A DNA stretch of 64,000 nucleotides from Trema orientale (Eukaryota; Streptophyta; Magnoliopsida; Rosales; Cannabaceae): contig JXTC01000091.1 of assembly GCA_002914845.1 (NCBI GenBank), forward strand, positions 677,380 through 741,379, in the 5' to 3' direction. Positions 13,301-22,676 of the stretch are shown here, in pieces; positions within the stretch are counted from its first letter, which is position 1, and each line of letters opens with the position of its first letter. Under the pieces are notes generated by a model. It saw only the letters and a list, made by a program, of their open reading frames with translations, did no database searches and was not told the origin of the DNA. Made by a program: the position numbers and the translations under genes.

Positions 13301-16300
13301 GAAGTATAATTCTATCGGGAAGATCGAAAGATATAAGGCGAGGTTGGTTGCGAAAGGGTTTACACAAACCTTTGGTGTAGATTATTCTGAAACTTTTGCA
13401 CCTGTGGCTAAATTAAATATAGTTCGGGTACTCTTGTCACTAGCTGTAAATCTTGACTGGCCTTTGCATCAATTAGATGTTAAGAATGCCTTCTTGAATG
13501 GTGACCTCAGTGAAGAAGTGTATATGGATGTGCCACCTGGGTTTAAATTGAGTGCTTCCGATAAGAGAGTTTGTCGTCTAAAAAAGTCACTATATGGTCT
13601 AAAACAGTCTCCACGAGCTTGGTTCGAAAGATTCACAAGAGCTGTTAAGAAATATGGATATAATCAGGGGCAAACTGATCACACCTTGTTTTATAAACAC
13701 TCTCTTACAGGTGTAACTATTTTAATTGTCTACGTTGACGATAATATTGTGACAGGGGATGACTCCGAGGAAGTAAATCGTTTGAAGAAGATTCTTGCTG
13801 GTGAATTTGAGATCAAGGATCTCGGACAACTTAAGTATTTTCTGGGAATAGAGGCTGCAAGATCAAGGAAAGGCATCTCAGTCTCTCAAAGGAAGTATAT
13901 TATTGATCTATTGAAGGAAATTGGTATGCTAGGGTGCAAACCAGCAGAGACACCTATTGATCCAAATTTTAAACTCGGGCTAGTTGATAGAGGAACTCCT
14001 GTAGATAAATGTCAGTATTAGCGTCTTGTTGGTAAACTCATTTATCTTTTGCATACTAGACCTGATATTGCTTTTGCAGTGAGTGTTGTTAGTCAATTCA
14101 TGCATGACCCTGGTGAAAAGCATTTGGAGGCAGTGTACAGAATTTTGAAGTATCTCAAAATGACACCTGGTAGAGTACTATTTTTTGGAAAAAATAATAC
14201 TAAGGATGTTGAAGCTTATACAGACACTAATTGGGCTGGGTCTATGGTCAATAGAAGATCCACATCAGGTTACTGTACGTTTGTTTGGGGTAATTTGGTT
14301 ACTTGGAGAAGTAAGAAGCAGTCAGTGGTGGCTAGGAGTAGCGCTGGGGCTGAGTTTAGGGCGCTGGCTCAAGGGACTTGTGAACTAATATGGTTAAAAT
14401 GTTTGTTAGAAGAATTGAGATTTTCGGGAGGAGGTCCTATGAAGCTTTACTGTGATAACAAAGCAGCAATCAGTATTGCATATAATTCGGTACATCACGA
14501 TCGAACTAAGCATGTGGAAGTCGATCGACATTTTATTAAAGAAAAGGTGGAAGATAAGGTGATTTGTATGGTCTATGTTCCTACTGAACAACAATCTGCT
14601 GATATGTTGACTAAGGGCTTATCAAGACGAAGTTTCGATTTTCTTGCAGACAAGCTGGGCTTTATTAATATCTTCGCGCCAGCTTGAGGGGGAGTGTTGA
14701 AGATTTTGTTTAGATTCTTATTTTTTGAATTTAAATTTTGTATCTTTTCTGTTCTTTAGATAATGCCATATCTTTTAGTTTTATCTTGTTAGCTTTAGCC
14801 TTAAGTTTAGGTGATAGTTTATGTTTAAATTTGTATCAAGCTGATGATAAGATTTTCTATAGATTCTCTCATCAACTTGTTGTAGTCCTACGTCTATTAA
14901 TAAGGGTGTAATTCTCAGAGTTTAGAACAACTCAGAAATTAAAAATAAAATTCCTATTTCTGCAAACAATTAGTTGTTTTAATCTTTTTAGTTTTCTGAA
15001 CTCTGTTTTGATTTCTCATATGTTAATGTTTAGTACGTTTTATTTCTAAGTGCAATTGGATGATTTAGATTATCTTAATAAGCTAAAAAACTATTATAGT
15101 TCATTGGTAGTGTTCAAATTATCCAAAGATGTGTGTACATATATTTTTTCCCCCAAAAAAGAAGATATTAACACAACAAAGTCAACCTGCCTGCCCAGAT
15201 TATCCAATCCGCCAAAACATGAGGCGGTTTTGGGTTGAGATTTTGAAACTATTCTTATTGCCCATCTGCTGAACACCTCTAACGGCGGACATATATCTAG
15301 TTGTTGTACAGGTATTAGACAGTTAATTTGTTAGTATGGTGGTTAAGTTACTCTTGTGAACGTCTACTTAGATCTCCAATGGGAGGGAACTGTCAATGTC
15401 ATCCTTTCTATTTCCTGGCCGTTTGAATGAGCAGTTTTTTAAGCAACTTTTTGGTCTTATTATGGTTTGAAATAGTACTATTATACAATAATAATTACTA
15501 TTATTCACCTTACTTGCCTTATATTCGTTTGAATCATGTAAAGGTAAGTTTTATTTGCTTTTATCAGAGATCAGGAAATGCAGTTTTAGGTTTCCCGTAT
15601 GCATTGGCAAGCCTCTCATTTTGCCAGTCATTCAACTTGGATCTTCTCAGAGCATCAGCCATACTCACATTGGCTGAATTATGGCTTTCACTTGGATCAA
15701 ACCATGCAAAGAGGGCCTTATCCCTTTTGCATGGGGTCCTTCCAACAATACTTGGTCATGGAGGTCTGGAGCTTCGTGCACGGACCTATATTGTAGAAGC
15801 AAAATGCCACCTATCTGATCCAAACTTTTCAGGTATGTCCTTTAGCAACTTTCTATTTGAAATTGTAACTTGGCAAACCATCTTTCTATTCCAATTGTAA
15901 ACTCCTTGAACTATATTACAATGTTTCTTAAAAAGTTTAATTAGAGAAGGTAGTACCTTATTTGTAGTTTTTTACGTGTATGAATATGTATAGAGTACAA
16001 GCTGGCATCATTGGCGGTTGTTTACTTTTTCGTTTTCTTCTTGTGAGCTCTGATTACATTGACCTCGAAGTGTACTTATTTTCCTATCCTGAATTTCTCT
16101 CTAGTTTCTGAAAATGCTGAGGTTGTGCTGGATCCTTTAAGTCAAGCTTCTAACGAGCTCGAAGTACTAGAGGTAAGTGAATATCTGTATGTCAATGTAT
16201 TGAACATCATTTATCTTGGTTGATACTAAGAATTCTGCTTATCTGAAGTTCAGTCAAACAACGAGGATTTCTTTTTCTTTTTTTTTTTAACCCCTTCGTT

Positions 16301-17100
16301 ATATCACCTTATTATGTTATAACATACAGTAAACAAAACTCATAATGTTATAACATACAGTAAACAAAACTCATAATAAATAAACGTCTAGTGTAACATA
16401 CTCAGAAGAGAAAATATGTCTCCCAGTTTCTAGTCTGAAATAAGCACTCACTGCTCTCCTCTCTGTCTCTTTCAAAATATTGTCACTCTTTCTCTATTGT
16501 AATATATGTCTAATATTTGATGAATGTTGTATTGATTGTTGACTGATGAGTAGAGAACTGCGACAACCGAATGTTTTAAGCAACTTGATATCTCATACCA
16601 AGATTTAAGTTGACTTGTAGTTTAAAACCTAGAGCAATCTACATATTTGTGAAAAAAAGAAAGAACGTCTACTGACAATTTTACTTTTTAGTTCTAGAGA
16701 AAAGACACGTGCTAGAAACAGGTTCTTGTAAAGCTTACTAATCTAGAGAAAACTAAAATAATAGTTCCTAAAGGAATGTTTTTTTGCCTTTTGAATTCTT
16801 GAAATTGAACTTCTTTAATAACTCAGGTGGAAGCAAATGTCGAAAACTTCTTTTAATCCCTTGCCTTCGCCTCATTTCTTTCCTTTTTATGCTGAGACTT
16901 CTCTTCTCTAACTTGTTAATAACGATATGATTTCCCAGTATCATGAGTTGGCGGCTGAAGCTTTCTATTTAAAGGCAATTATATATGACAAACTGGGGAG
17001 ATTAGAGGACAGGGAAGAAGCTGCAACTTCATTCGTGAAGCACACTGTGGCTCTCAAAAATGCCCATGATGAAGAAGACTCTTTTGTCGATATGTTATAG
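74..17100 (+). CDS. APC5: APC5, anaphase-promoting complex subunit 5 (5'-partial, 18 exons visible)
   Basis: Scaffold subunit of the APC/C E3 ubiquitin ligase that drives mitotic exit; the family is built of TPR repeats. Exons read from GT-AG junctions with consistent phase: 74-195, 635-878, 1890-2067, 2177-2255, 2402-2487, 3039-3168, 3296-3328, 3496-3744, 4012-4089, 4235-4497, 5346-5405, 5517-5584, 6679-6784, 8257-8398, 9368-9466, 15568-15832, 16105-16172, 16939-17100 (TAG). Together they give about 810 residues against roughly 920 for plant APC5, so only the first ~100 are outside the window. Recognisable stretches include SSNLGMFLRRCILAFNLLSFE, HFLRYLNSLYHDDYFSALENL and ALASLSFCQSFNLDLLRAS (TPR-like helices). 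No stop or frameshift is seen. The intron between 9466 and 15568 is 6.1 kb because of a copia insertion, and the one between 6784 and 8257 is almost entirely a MULE. Symbol assigned from recall of the plant protein; high confidence. Confidence 0.93.
4635..4946. repeat. 156-bp tandem duplication in an APC5 intron
   Basis: Two head-to-tail copies (4635-4790 and 4791-4946) that appear identical base for base. No open frame or TIR is evident. The unit lies in the intron between the exons ending at 4497 and starting at 5346, and both exon borders are unaffected. Perfect identity implies a recent duplication, or an assembly artefact. Confidence 0.9.
5835..6230. mobile_element. hAT-type MITE in an APC5 intron
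   Basis: Imperfect terminal inverted repeats: the left end reads CAATGGTGGATCCA and the right end, reverse-complemented, CAATGGCGAAGCCA. The flanks TATGCAAC (5827-5834) and TATGCTGT (6231-6238) share 5 of 8 bases, fitting a decayed 8-bp hAT target duplication. The interior is AT-rich and non-coding, with a short CA tract near 5902. Confidence 0.6.
6646..6678 (+). repeat. (CT)n/(CTAT)n microsatellite forming an APC5 splice acceptor
   Basis: A pyrimidine-rich run of CT then CTAT units ends exactly in the AG used as acceptor for the exon starting at 6679. The microsatellite therefore supplies the polypyrimidine tract and the acceptor itself. Confidence 0.85.
6837..8212. mobile_element. Non-autonomous Mutator-like element (MULE) in an APC5 intron
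   Basis: The termini GAGTAAACTG and CAGTTTACTC are the tips of an imperfect TIR of about 100 bp. Shared blocks in the TIR include CTTTCTGCA, TTTTAACC and TTTGCAAAAT. Nine-base flanks TTATATGTT (6828-6836) and TTGTATGTT (8213-8221) match at 8 of 9 positions; a 9-bp target duplication is the MULE hallmark. The 1.38-kb interior has no transposase frame. It holds a (TC)17 tract (7291-7324), a ~60-bp direct duplication (about 7340-7405 and 7427-7486), and poly-A/T runs. It fills nearly the whole intron between the exons ending at 6784 and starting at 8257. Confidence 0.75.
7291..7324. repeat. (TC)17 microsatellite
   Basis: Uninterrupted dinucleotide run of 34 bases inside the MULE-like element. 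Confidence 0.95.
9891..9941. repeat. 51-bp repeat left of the copia insertion (partner 14976-15026)
   Basis: Starts GTTTTAATCTTTTTAG and ends with ATTTCTCATATATTAT directly at the 5' LTR. A near-identical 51-bp copy lies 7 bp beyond the 3' LTR. It is much longer than the 5-bp duplication made by integrase, so it was probably a tandem duplication already present at the target. Confidence 0.85.
9942..10215 (+). repeat. 5' LTR of the intronic copia element
   Basis: 274 bp, TG...CA ends, followed directly by the tRNA-iMet-type primer-binding site (10216-10228). Confidence 0.93.
10215..14687 (+). pseudogene. copia gag-pol polyprotein, broken
   Basis: Domains in order: UBN2-type gag with one zinc knuckle (CX2CX4HX4C, near 11100-11140); protease with WIVDSGASDHMTG (near 11375); GAG-pre-integrase (LWHNRLGHPSF); integrase core; RT with YVDD (13731-13742); RNase H ending before the polypurine tract. 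Damage: in-frame stops at 10557-10559, 12097-12099 and 14019-14021, and frameshifts near 11640-11656, 12840-12868 and 13240. The third acidic residue of the DD35E integrase triad is Lys (AAG, 12271-12273), 35 residues after the second Asp (12166-12168); the first Asp is at 11977-11979. The start is uncertain, since the first ATG overlaps the primer-binding site. The RT core itself is uninterrupted from 13230 to 14018. The element cannot move by itself. Confidence 0.93.
10216..10228 (+). other. Primer-binding site of the intronic copia element
   Basis: TGGTATCAGAGCC, complementary to the 3' end of plant initiator tRNA-Met, starts at the first base after the LTR. Confidence 0.9.
14685..14694 (+). 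other. Polypurine tract of the intronic copia element
   Basis: TGAGGGGGAG immediately before the 3' LTR; purine-rich plus-strand primer typical of copia elements. Confidence 0.85.
14695..14968 (+). repeat. 3' LTR of the intronic copia element
   Basis: 274 bp, about 98% identical by eye to 9942-10215. Confidence 0.93.
14976..15026. repeat. 51-bp repeat right of the copia insertion (partner 9891-9941)
   Basis: Differs from the left copy at only a few positions by eye (for example ACTCTG versus ACTCTA). Confidence 0.85.
16581..16616. repeat. 36-bp repeat, copy 1 (last APC5 intron)
   Basis: About 34 of 36 bases match 17184-17219 in the APC5 3' flank; the core is GATATCTCATACCAAGATT. No known function. 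Confidence 0.8.
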
Positions 17101-17976
17101 AGTCGCTAGAATCATTTGTAAACTAGAAATTTTAAATTCTAATGATTTTAAAAGCTGTATCGCTCACTGGCACAGGGTTTATGCAACATGATATCTCATA
17201 CCAAGATTTAAGATGACTTATTGATGCGGAACATAATAGAATTAAATAGGACTTATTATTGTTGTTATTTAAATAGATAATGAGGAGATCGTATTATTCA
17301 TGCCCCTATCTTAGGGTCAAAATTTGGACCATTGTAGTAAATCCAAAAGCTTTACAATGAACCATCTTATGAAGCTAAAAATGCACCTAGCCGCATCCTA
17401 TTAAACCTTACTTTCCTTTTCTCCCCCCCTCTGTTTGAATCTCTCCCTCCTTTTTTTAAGTACGAGTGAGCCTGAGTCTCCCTTAGGTCCTCTCTTTTTG
17501 TTATTCTGAACACATCCAATTTTCTAACTTAAGTAAATTTTTTGAAATTTTTTAAGCTATGTTTTCATTGTTTAGGTCTTTTTTTTATCTTAAAATAAAT
17601 GCTTGAAGTTCTCGAAATCTTTCAGAGATCAAATGAGGAGCATTGACTGACGAAAGATTTTAAAATTTTTGTACCAAAATCTTTTTTAACTTTTTATTTA
17701 ATTTACGACTTAATCATGATTCGTATATTCAACTCACGAGTCTTTTATCCGCAAACAATCACTCTTTCCTAACAGTTTCGGTAATGGACTTAAATTAAGT
17801 AATTAAAAATTCATCATCTTAACAAGCTTATCTTTTGAGGTAGAATGGTTTAAGTATATTACGTGGTGTCAGAGCAAGCACCACATTCCAAGTTCGGGTC
17901 ACCACACTTGTTAGAAAACTGAAGGATCCTTGGAGTGGACTAATTGGCCCTCTTACTTGTGGCGATAAGACAAACC
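17101..17976. other. APC5 3' flank, no gene seen
   Basis: AT-rich sequence after the APC5 stop. It contains the second copy of the 36-bp repeat (17184-17219) and presumably the 3' UTR. No open frame of note. Confidence 0.7.
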
Positions 17977-18453
17977 ACTTGGGCTCAACATTTCTCATTT
18001 TTATGTTTTTACTTGCTCTTCTTAGTTAAGGATTAAAACGCCTTAATTCTCAATAACACCTTTACAAATGCCATCTACCATAAGTGAGTTTTAGTTTTAT
18101 AGGATTTCAACTTGCTTCTTGATTGGTTTTACCCTTCCTCTTATCATTATTAAATATTGTTTTATGGTTTTATTAATTAGGAAATCAATAAATATGTTTT
18201 GTTCCCATTCGAATCATTAAGTATAAATTCCAAAAGTCTTTTCATTCTTAACAATATTATCATGAACTATATTGATACATATTATTAATATAAGCAGTAT
18301 TATCACCAAAAATATTGTGCCATTCTATATTACCTGTGGAGAAAAGACACAATAAGACGATTATAAAAAGATATTCTTGATTATGATGTTAACGTGAACC
18401 CTATTTTGTTGGATTTTATAAGTGTTTTTGAGGGTTTTTTATGTTTATAACAG
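17977..18453. repeat. 477-bp direct repeat, copy A
   Basis: Runs from ACTTGGGCTCAACATTTCTC to GTTTATAACAG. It is repeated in the same direction at 18875-19350 with few substitutions by eye. No ORF, PBS or PPT between the copies, so this is not a standard LTR pair. Confidence 0.9.
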
Positions 18454-18874
18454 AAACAAAAAAGGTTTCTAACACTTATATCTACAAAAATTGAAAAAAA
18501 TTACAAATATACGGAAGTCACACTTTTTTCCAATTTTCGTATGATTTTTATTAGGAAAATATTACTTTTTAAAAAATATTTAGAAAAATACCATTTTTAA
18601 AATAGTTACTAGTTACCAGTTTTTGGAAACTGGTTACTGGTTACTAGTTACTAGTTATATACCAGTTATAAATATCTTTGGTTACCAGTTTCCAGAAACT
18701 GGTTACTAGAAACTAGTTACTATTTTAAAAATTGGTATTTTTCTAAATATTTAAAAAAAACAGTATTTTTCTAATAAAAACTGTACCGCACCTTAAAAAA
18801 CACAAAACCACTGTATTTTTCAATTTTTTTTTTCTGAATAACGTATATTGTGTAATTTTTCCAAACAAAAACCC
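18454..18874. mobile_element. Fold-back element between the direct repeats
   Basis: Large imperfect inverted repeat. The arm containing TATTTAGAAAAATACCA and TTTTTATTAGGAAAATA (about 18540-18600) is matched in reverse complement at about 18720-18790. The centre (about 18605-18725) is made of GGTTACTAGTTACCAGTTTC-type units that are themselves palindromic (GAAACTGG/CCAGTTTC). No coding frame. It could be a MULE-like or Foldback-type MITE; target duplications are not clear. Confidence 0.65.
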
Positions 18875-19350
18875 ACCTGGGCTTAACATTTCTCGTTTTT
18901 ATGCTTTTACTTACTCTTCTTAGTTAAGGATTAAAACGCCTTAATTCTCAATAACACCTTTACAAAGGCCATCTACCATAAGTGAGTTTTAGTTTTATAG
19001 GATTCTAACTTGCTTCTTGATTGGTTTTACCCTTCTTCTTATCATTGTTAAACATTGTTTTATGGTTTTATTAATTAGGAAATCAATAAATATATTTTGA
19101 TCCCATTGGAATCATTAAGTATAAATTTCAAAAGTCTTTTCATTCTTAACAATATTATCATGAACCATGTTGATACAAATTATTAATATAAGCAGTATTA
19201 TCATCAAAAATATTGTACCATTCTATATTACCTGTGGAGAAAAGACACAATAAGATGATTATAAAAAGATATTCTTGATTATGATGTTAACGTGAACCCT
19301 ATCTTATTGGATTTATAAGTGCTTTTGAGGGTTTTTTTTGTTTATAACAG
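18875..19350. repeat. 476-bp direct repeat, copy A'
   Basis: Second copy of 17977-18453; same start and end motifs, same length within 1 bp. Confidence 0.9.
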
Positions 19351-20563
19351 AGTTTCAATGATAAGAGATGTCTTTCTTTTGTTGGGCAGAAATTATTTGA
19401 AAAGGTTAAGCATTATTGGCAACTAATGTTTTGCGATATTGAGTGTCTATCTCATTTGTCTACTTCGTGGGTTGAGATCTTAGTACCCGATTTTCGAAGA
19501 ACAACGTTAGATCCATTATTAAACCTTAGACAACTACGGTTTATTTGCATTTTAACTTGATGAGTTTTCAAATCTCAAGCGAATGATGTGGAACAATATA
19601 GAATCAAAGTGGATTTATTAACATTATTTTATATTATTACTAATTATGATATTTTAAGAATATTATTAGCGTTTATCTGTTTTCAATTATCAGAGTTTAA
19701 GTTTAATTTAAATTCATTTTATTAGTTTTATAGTTGAATTAGGATATGCTATTTGTATAGTTATAAATAGGCAACTTTGTTTGTTATTTGTTAGACTTAT
19801 AAATAGGCCAACTTTCTAATAAAGCTTTCTAAGCTAGAGATGACTATGATAACATGCTCTGATAAAGCTTTCTAACATAAGCTAGAGATTACTATGATAT
19901 ATTGTGTTTTGAAAGGTTAGAATAGAGGAAAATTAAATAGTTGTTTTTGAATATTAAGAGATAAGTTGTATCATTGTCATTTTATAAAAGAAGTTGGAGA
20001 AATGATTTGCATCTATATTCAATATGGGACTCCATATGTTTTTTTCCCCCTTTTAAACTCTTAATACTCTTCAAAGATAATAATTTAATTTCCTAGAATT
20101 TTTATTGAATTTCCTTTCAATAAATAATTTTAAACTTTATAATTTACTATTAAACTTGCTATAATTCTTAAAGTTCTAACTGAAAAAATAGGATTCATTA
20201 TAGAAACTTGAAAATAATTTATTATTATTTTTTTCCTAAACGAGTCTAAAACTATATGTATTTTGTAAAGTCAAATACTTATGGAAGTCATTGGTTTAGG
20301 TAGTATTAAGTTAGAGAGTAACATCTCAAGATTAGGAAGGTAGAGGAGAGTGAAAATTGTTTAAATTATTTAGTAGGAAGAATGTAGATAATTTGTTTAT
20401 AAAATTACTATACTGCTCATTTTTTTAAAAAATTAATTATTTTGGAGAGTGAATTTGTCAATTTATAATTTTTTTCCTTTCATTTTTCTCCGATCCTTTC
20501 AATTTGGAAGGATTAGTTTTGGTAAGGCCGGATGCAACCCTCCTCCCTCCACTTCTCTTCTCC
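19351..20563. other. AT-rich intergenic stretch, nothing recognised
   Basis: No convincing ORF, TIR or LTR. A short repeated phrase (AAAGCTTTCTAA...AGCTAGAGAT) occurs twice near 19820-19890. Confidence 0.6.
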
Positions 20564-20571
20564 CTCGTACC

Positions 20572-21400
20572 TAGAGATGTAAACAGGGCGGGGCAGGGTC
20601 AGGGAATGCCCTCCCTGCTCCCGTCTCCGATGCCAGATTTCATCTCCGTCCCCGTCCCCGCCCCCAAGGAATCCCCGGCGGGGGTAGGGTGGGGAATCCC
20701 CGACGGGTTTAAGGTGGGGCGGGGAATCCCTGCCTGATAAACATAATAATTATAAAAAATTACATTTTAGTTACATCTTACTCCTAGGGATGAAATTTTA
20801 TTTTTTTTAAAATTAAAGTGGGACTTAACTAATGACCACTACTTACTACAAATTTAAAAAAAAATAACACACACACTCTAACAAGGTTTGAACCCCTGAC
20901 CCTCCAAACTCACACACACATCCCTCAAGCCTTGGACCAACTGAGCTAAGGATGAAATTTTATTTTATCTCTTCATTCAACATCATAGAGTGATTTAAAA
21001 AAAAAATTATAGAGTTAATATATGTATATATCATAGAGATAAAAACTCTGCTCCAATTTTATTAGAATAAAAAACACACAAAATATCAATAATAAAAAAA
21101 AAGTCCAAAAACTATAAAAATACCATGAGTCCATAAATACCATAATGTAATTTGGGTTATGTTTATATATACAATTTCATTTTTGTTATGTTTATATATA
21201 TATAATTTTTTTTTAGAAAATAATGTAATAAGTATATCGGGACGGGTTCGGGGCGGGGCCGGGGGCGGCATTCCCCGATTCGGGTATGTGTTTATATACC
21301 CTACCCTTACCCCATCCCCGAATAGGCCCCCCCGAACCTACCCCATTAGGGGGCGAGGCCCTGCGGGGATCCGACCCCGCGGGGCAAATTAACAACCCTA
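20572..21400. mobile_element. hAT-type non-autonomous transposon with GC-rich ends
   Basis: Exact 8-bp target duplication CTCGTACC at 20564-20571 and 21401-21408. Ends begin TAGAGATGTAAACAGGG and, from the other side, TAGGGTTGTTAATTTGC. Both subterminal regions (20580-20740 and 21235-21390) are packed with GGGG(A/T)(A/T)CCCC-like units, sharply GC-rich against an AT-rich middle. No transposase frame. A SINE is nested inside (20805-20949). Confidence 0.85.
20805..20949 (-). mobile_element. tRNA-derived SINE nested in the hAT element
   Basis: On the - strand the element starts TTAGCTCAGTTGG (pol III A box) and carries GGGGTTCAAACC (B box) about 50 bases later, as in a tRNA head. It ends in an A-rich tail. 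It is flanked by a 17-bp direct repeat, GGATGAAATTTTATTTT (20788-20804 and 20950-20966), as expected from LINE-assisted retroposition. Length ~145 bp is normal for plant SINEs. The family is not identified. Confidence 0.85.
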
Positions 21401-21408
21401 CTCGTACC

Positions 21409-22323
21409 AAATAATGGATTGTAACTCTCCTTTCACTTCTCTTCATCCCTCCAAAAATCCTCCTATCAAACATAGCATAAGGGACTCATTTTGGATTATT
21501 TAAAATGATTTCTTTGTTCCGTTTGGATCTTGATTTTATAGAAGGAAAAAATTACATTCTTAAAAATTCTATTTTCTTTTATTTGAATTTTATCAAAAGT
21601 TGAAAATTTTTTTTTACATAAATTCTATAAGTGATATTTTCAATAAATTTAAAAGATTTAAATTATAGTGAAATAATTTGAGAGAAAAAAATTCAAATTA
21701 TAGAATTCTAAGAAAATATTTTCTCAATCTTTTCTCTTCAATTTTTCCCTCATAATTTTTAGAGAGTTCACGTTCGAACCAATTGACAAGTAATTGGATA
21801 TGAGACAAACATTTCGTAAAATGTGTTGTTGACCATTTACCGCTGCACACAAGTACAAATAAGACTATTTCTTTGGGGGTACAAACTACTTGCAACTAAA
21901 ACACAATTGATTATTTTCAGCAACAAAAAAAAAAAAAAAAAAAAAAATGATTATCAATTTTCTTACTCAATACAAATAAATCAACAACTTATCCGTTACT
22001 TAACTATTTGCTCCTCAAAACCCCAAACAACAGAAACAAATATTACAGTTGGAAAAAAAAATTCATTCTAAAACTCCTTGAACCATGACTCAATTATATG
22101 CATATGTATAATTTTATATTCAGTCACTAAGCAAGAGATATAATGCAATTTTTGGCACTTAGCAGAGGTGGCAATTCTAACCAACACGAACAGAAGAAAA
22201 TAAGAACTAAAAAAGGAAAATAGAAATAGAAAAAGAAAAAGAAAAAGAAAAAGAAAAAGAGAAAGAAAGCTTTCTCGTTGCGTTGCAATTGCAAGGGTCA
22301 ATTTGGAGATTTTAATTGGCGTC
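21409..22323. other. AT-rich region upstream of HPPD, no gene
   Basis: Contains an A23-like run near 21926-21948 and a (GAAAAA)n tract at about 22228-22262. No supported ORF. Confidence 0.6.
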
Positions 22324-22449
22324 ATGGATATCTCCGCCACGGAACACGAACTCCTACGTAATTGCGTAACGCAGGCCATCTCCTTCTTCCTTCTCTGCTC
22401 ATCTCATCTTCACACTGATAAAACCCGACACGTCAGCGTGGCGTCATAA
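22324..22449 (+). CDS. Small ORF (41 aa) upstream of HPPD, possible uORF
   Basis: ATG at 22324, TAA at 22447-22449, 228 bp before the HPPD start. It begins MDISATEHELLRNC and has clearly higher GC than the flanking AT-rich DNA. It could be an upstream ORF in the HPPD leader, a remnant of another gene, or chance. Not recognised; no clear start context. Low confidence. Confidence 0.2.
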   Translation: MDISATEHELLRNCVTQAISFFLLCSSHLHTDKTRHVSVAS

Positions 22450-22514
22450 CTTCGACTCATATACTCCTATTGAGAAATCGACAATTTGAAACCCTGATAC
22501 TCCACTGCATCACC

Positions 22515-22524
22515 GCCACGTGGC
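22515..22524. promoter_or_regulatory. Palindromic G-box upstream of HPPD
   Basis: GCCACGTGGC, a perfect 10-bp palindrome with CACGTG core 155-160 bp before the HPPD ATG. It is the binding class of bZIP/bHLH light and ABA regulators. A further ACACGTCAG element lies near 22428. Function is inferred from motif and position only. Confidence 0.55.
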
Positions 22525-22676
22525 AATCCCGCGACCAACATTGTGAAATTATACAAATGCACTCAACAGAACAGGAAGCTCCGTCCACTCATTTCGCTTC
22601 TGCTTCTTCTTATTCTTACTTGTTGAGTTAGCCCAAAAGGACTGAATGTCATCACATCACAACTGAAAAACCCAAA

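Larger units (their letters stand above)
9942..14968 (+). mobile_element. Ty1/copia LTR retrotransposon, inactive, in an APC5 intron (sense)
   Basis: Two 274-bp LTRs (9942-10215 and 14695-14968) both begin TGTTGAAG and end GCAAACA. The primer-binding site TGGTATCAGAGCC abuts the left LTR at 10216, and the polypurine tract GAGGGGGAG abuts the right LTR. Gag, protease, integrase, RT and RNase H occur in copia order in between. Flanks ATTAT and ATTAG are a probable 5-bp target duplication with one mismatch. The LTRs differ at about six positions by eye (~2%), so insertion is fairly recent. The element shares APC5 orientation, so its LTR signals could affect APC5 transcription. Confidence 0.95.

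Noticed and set aside
17977-19350. Reading the 477-bp direct repeats as LTRs of a retrotransposon
   Set aside because: No primer-binding site, purine tract or TG...CA ends, and the 421 bp between them is a fold-back.
20504-20737. 77-codon ORF rich in Pro/Gly
   Set aside because: Lies across the GC-rich subterminal repeats of the hAT element, so its composition is repeat-derived.
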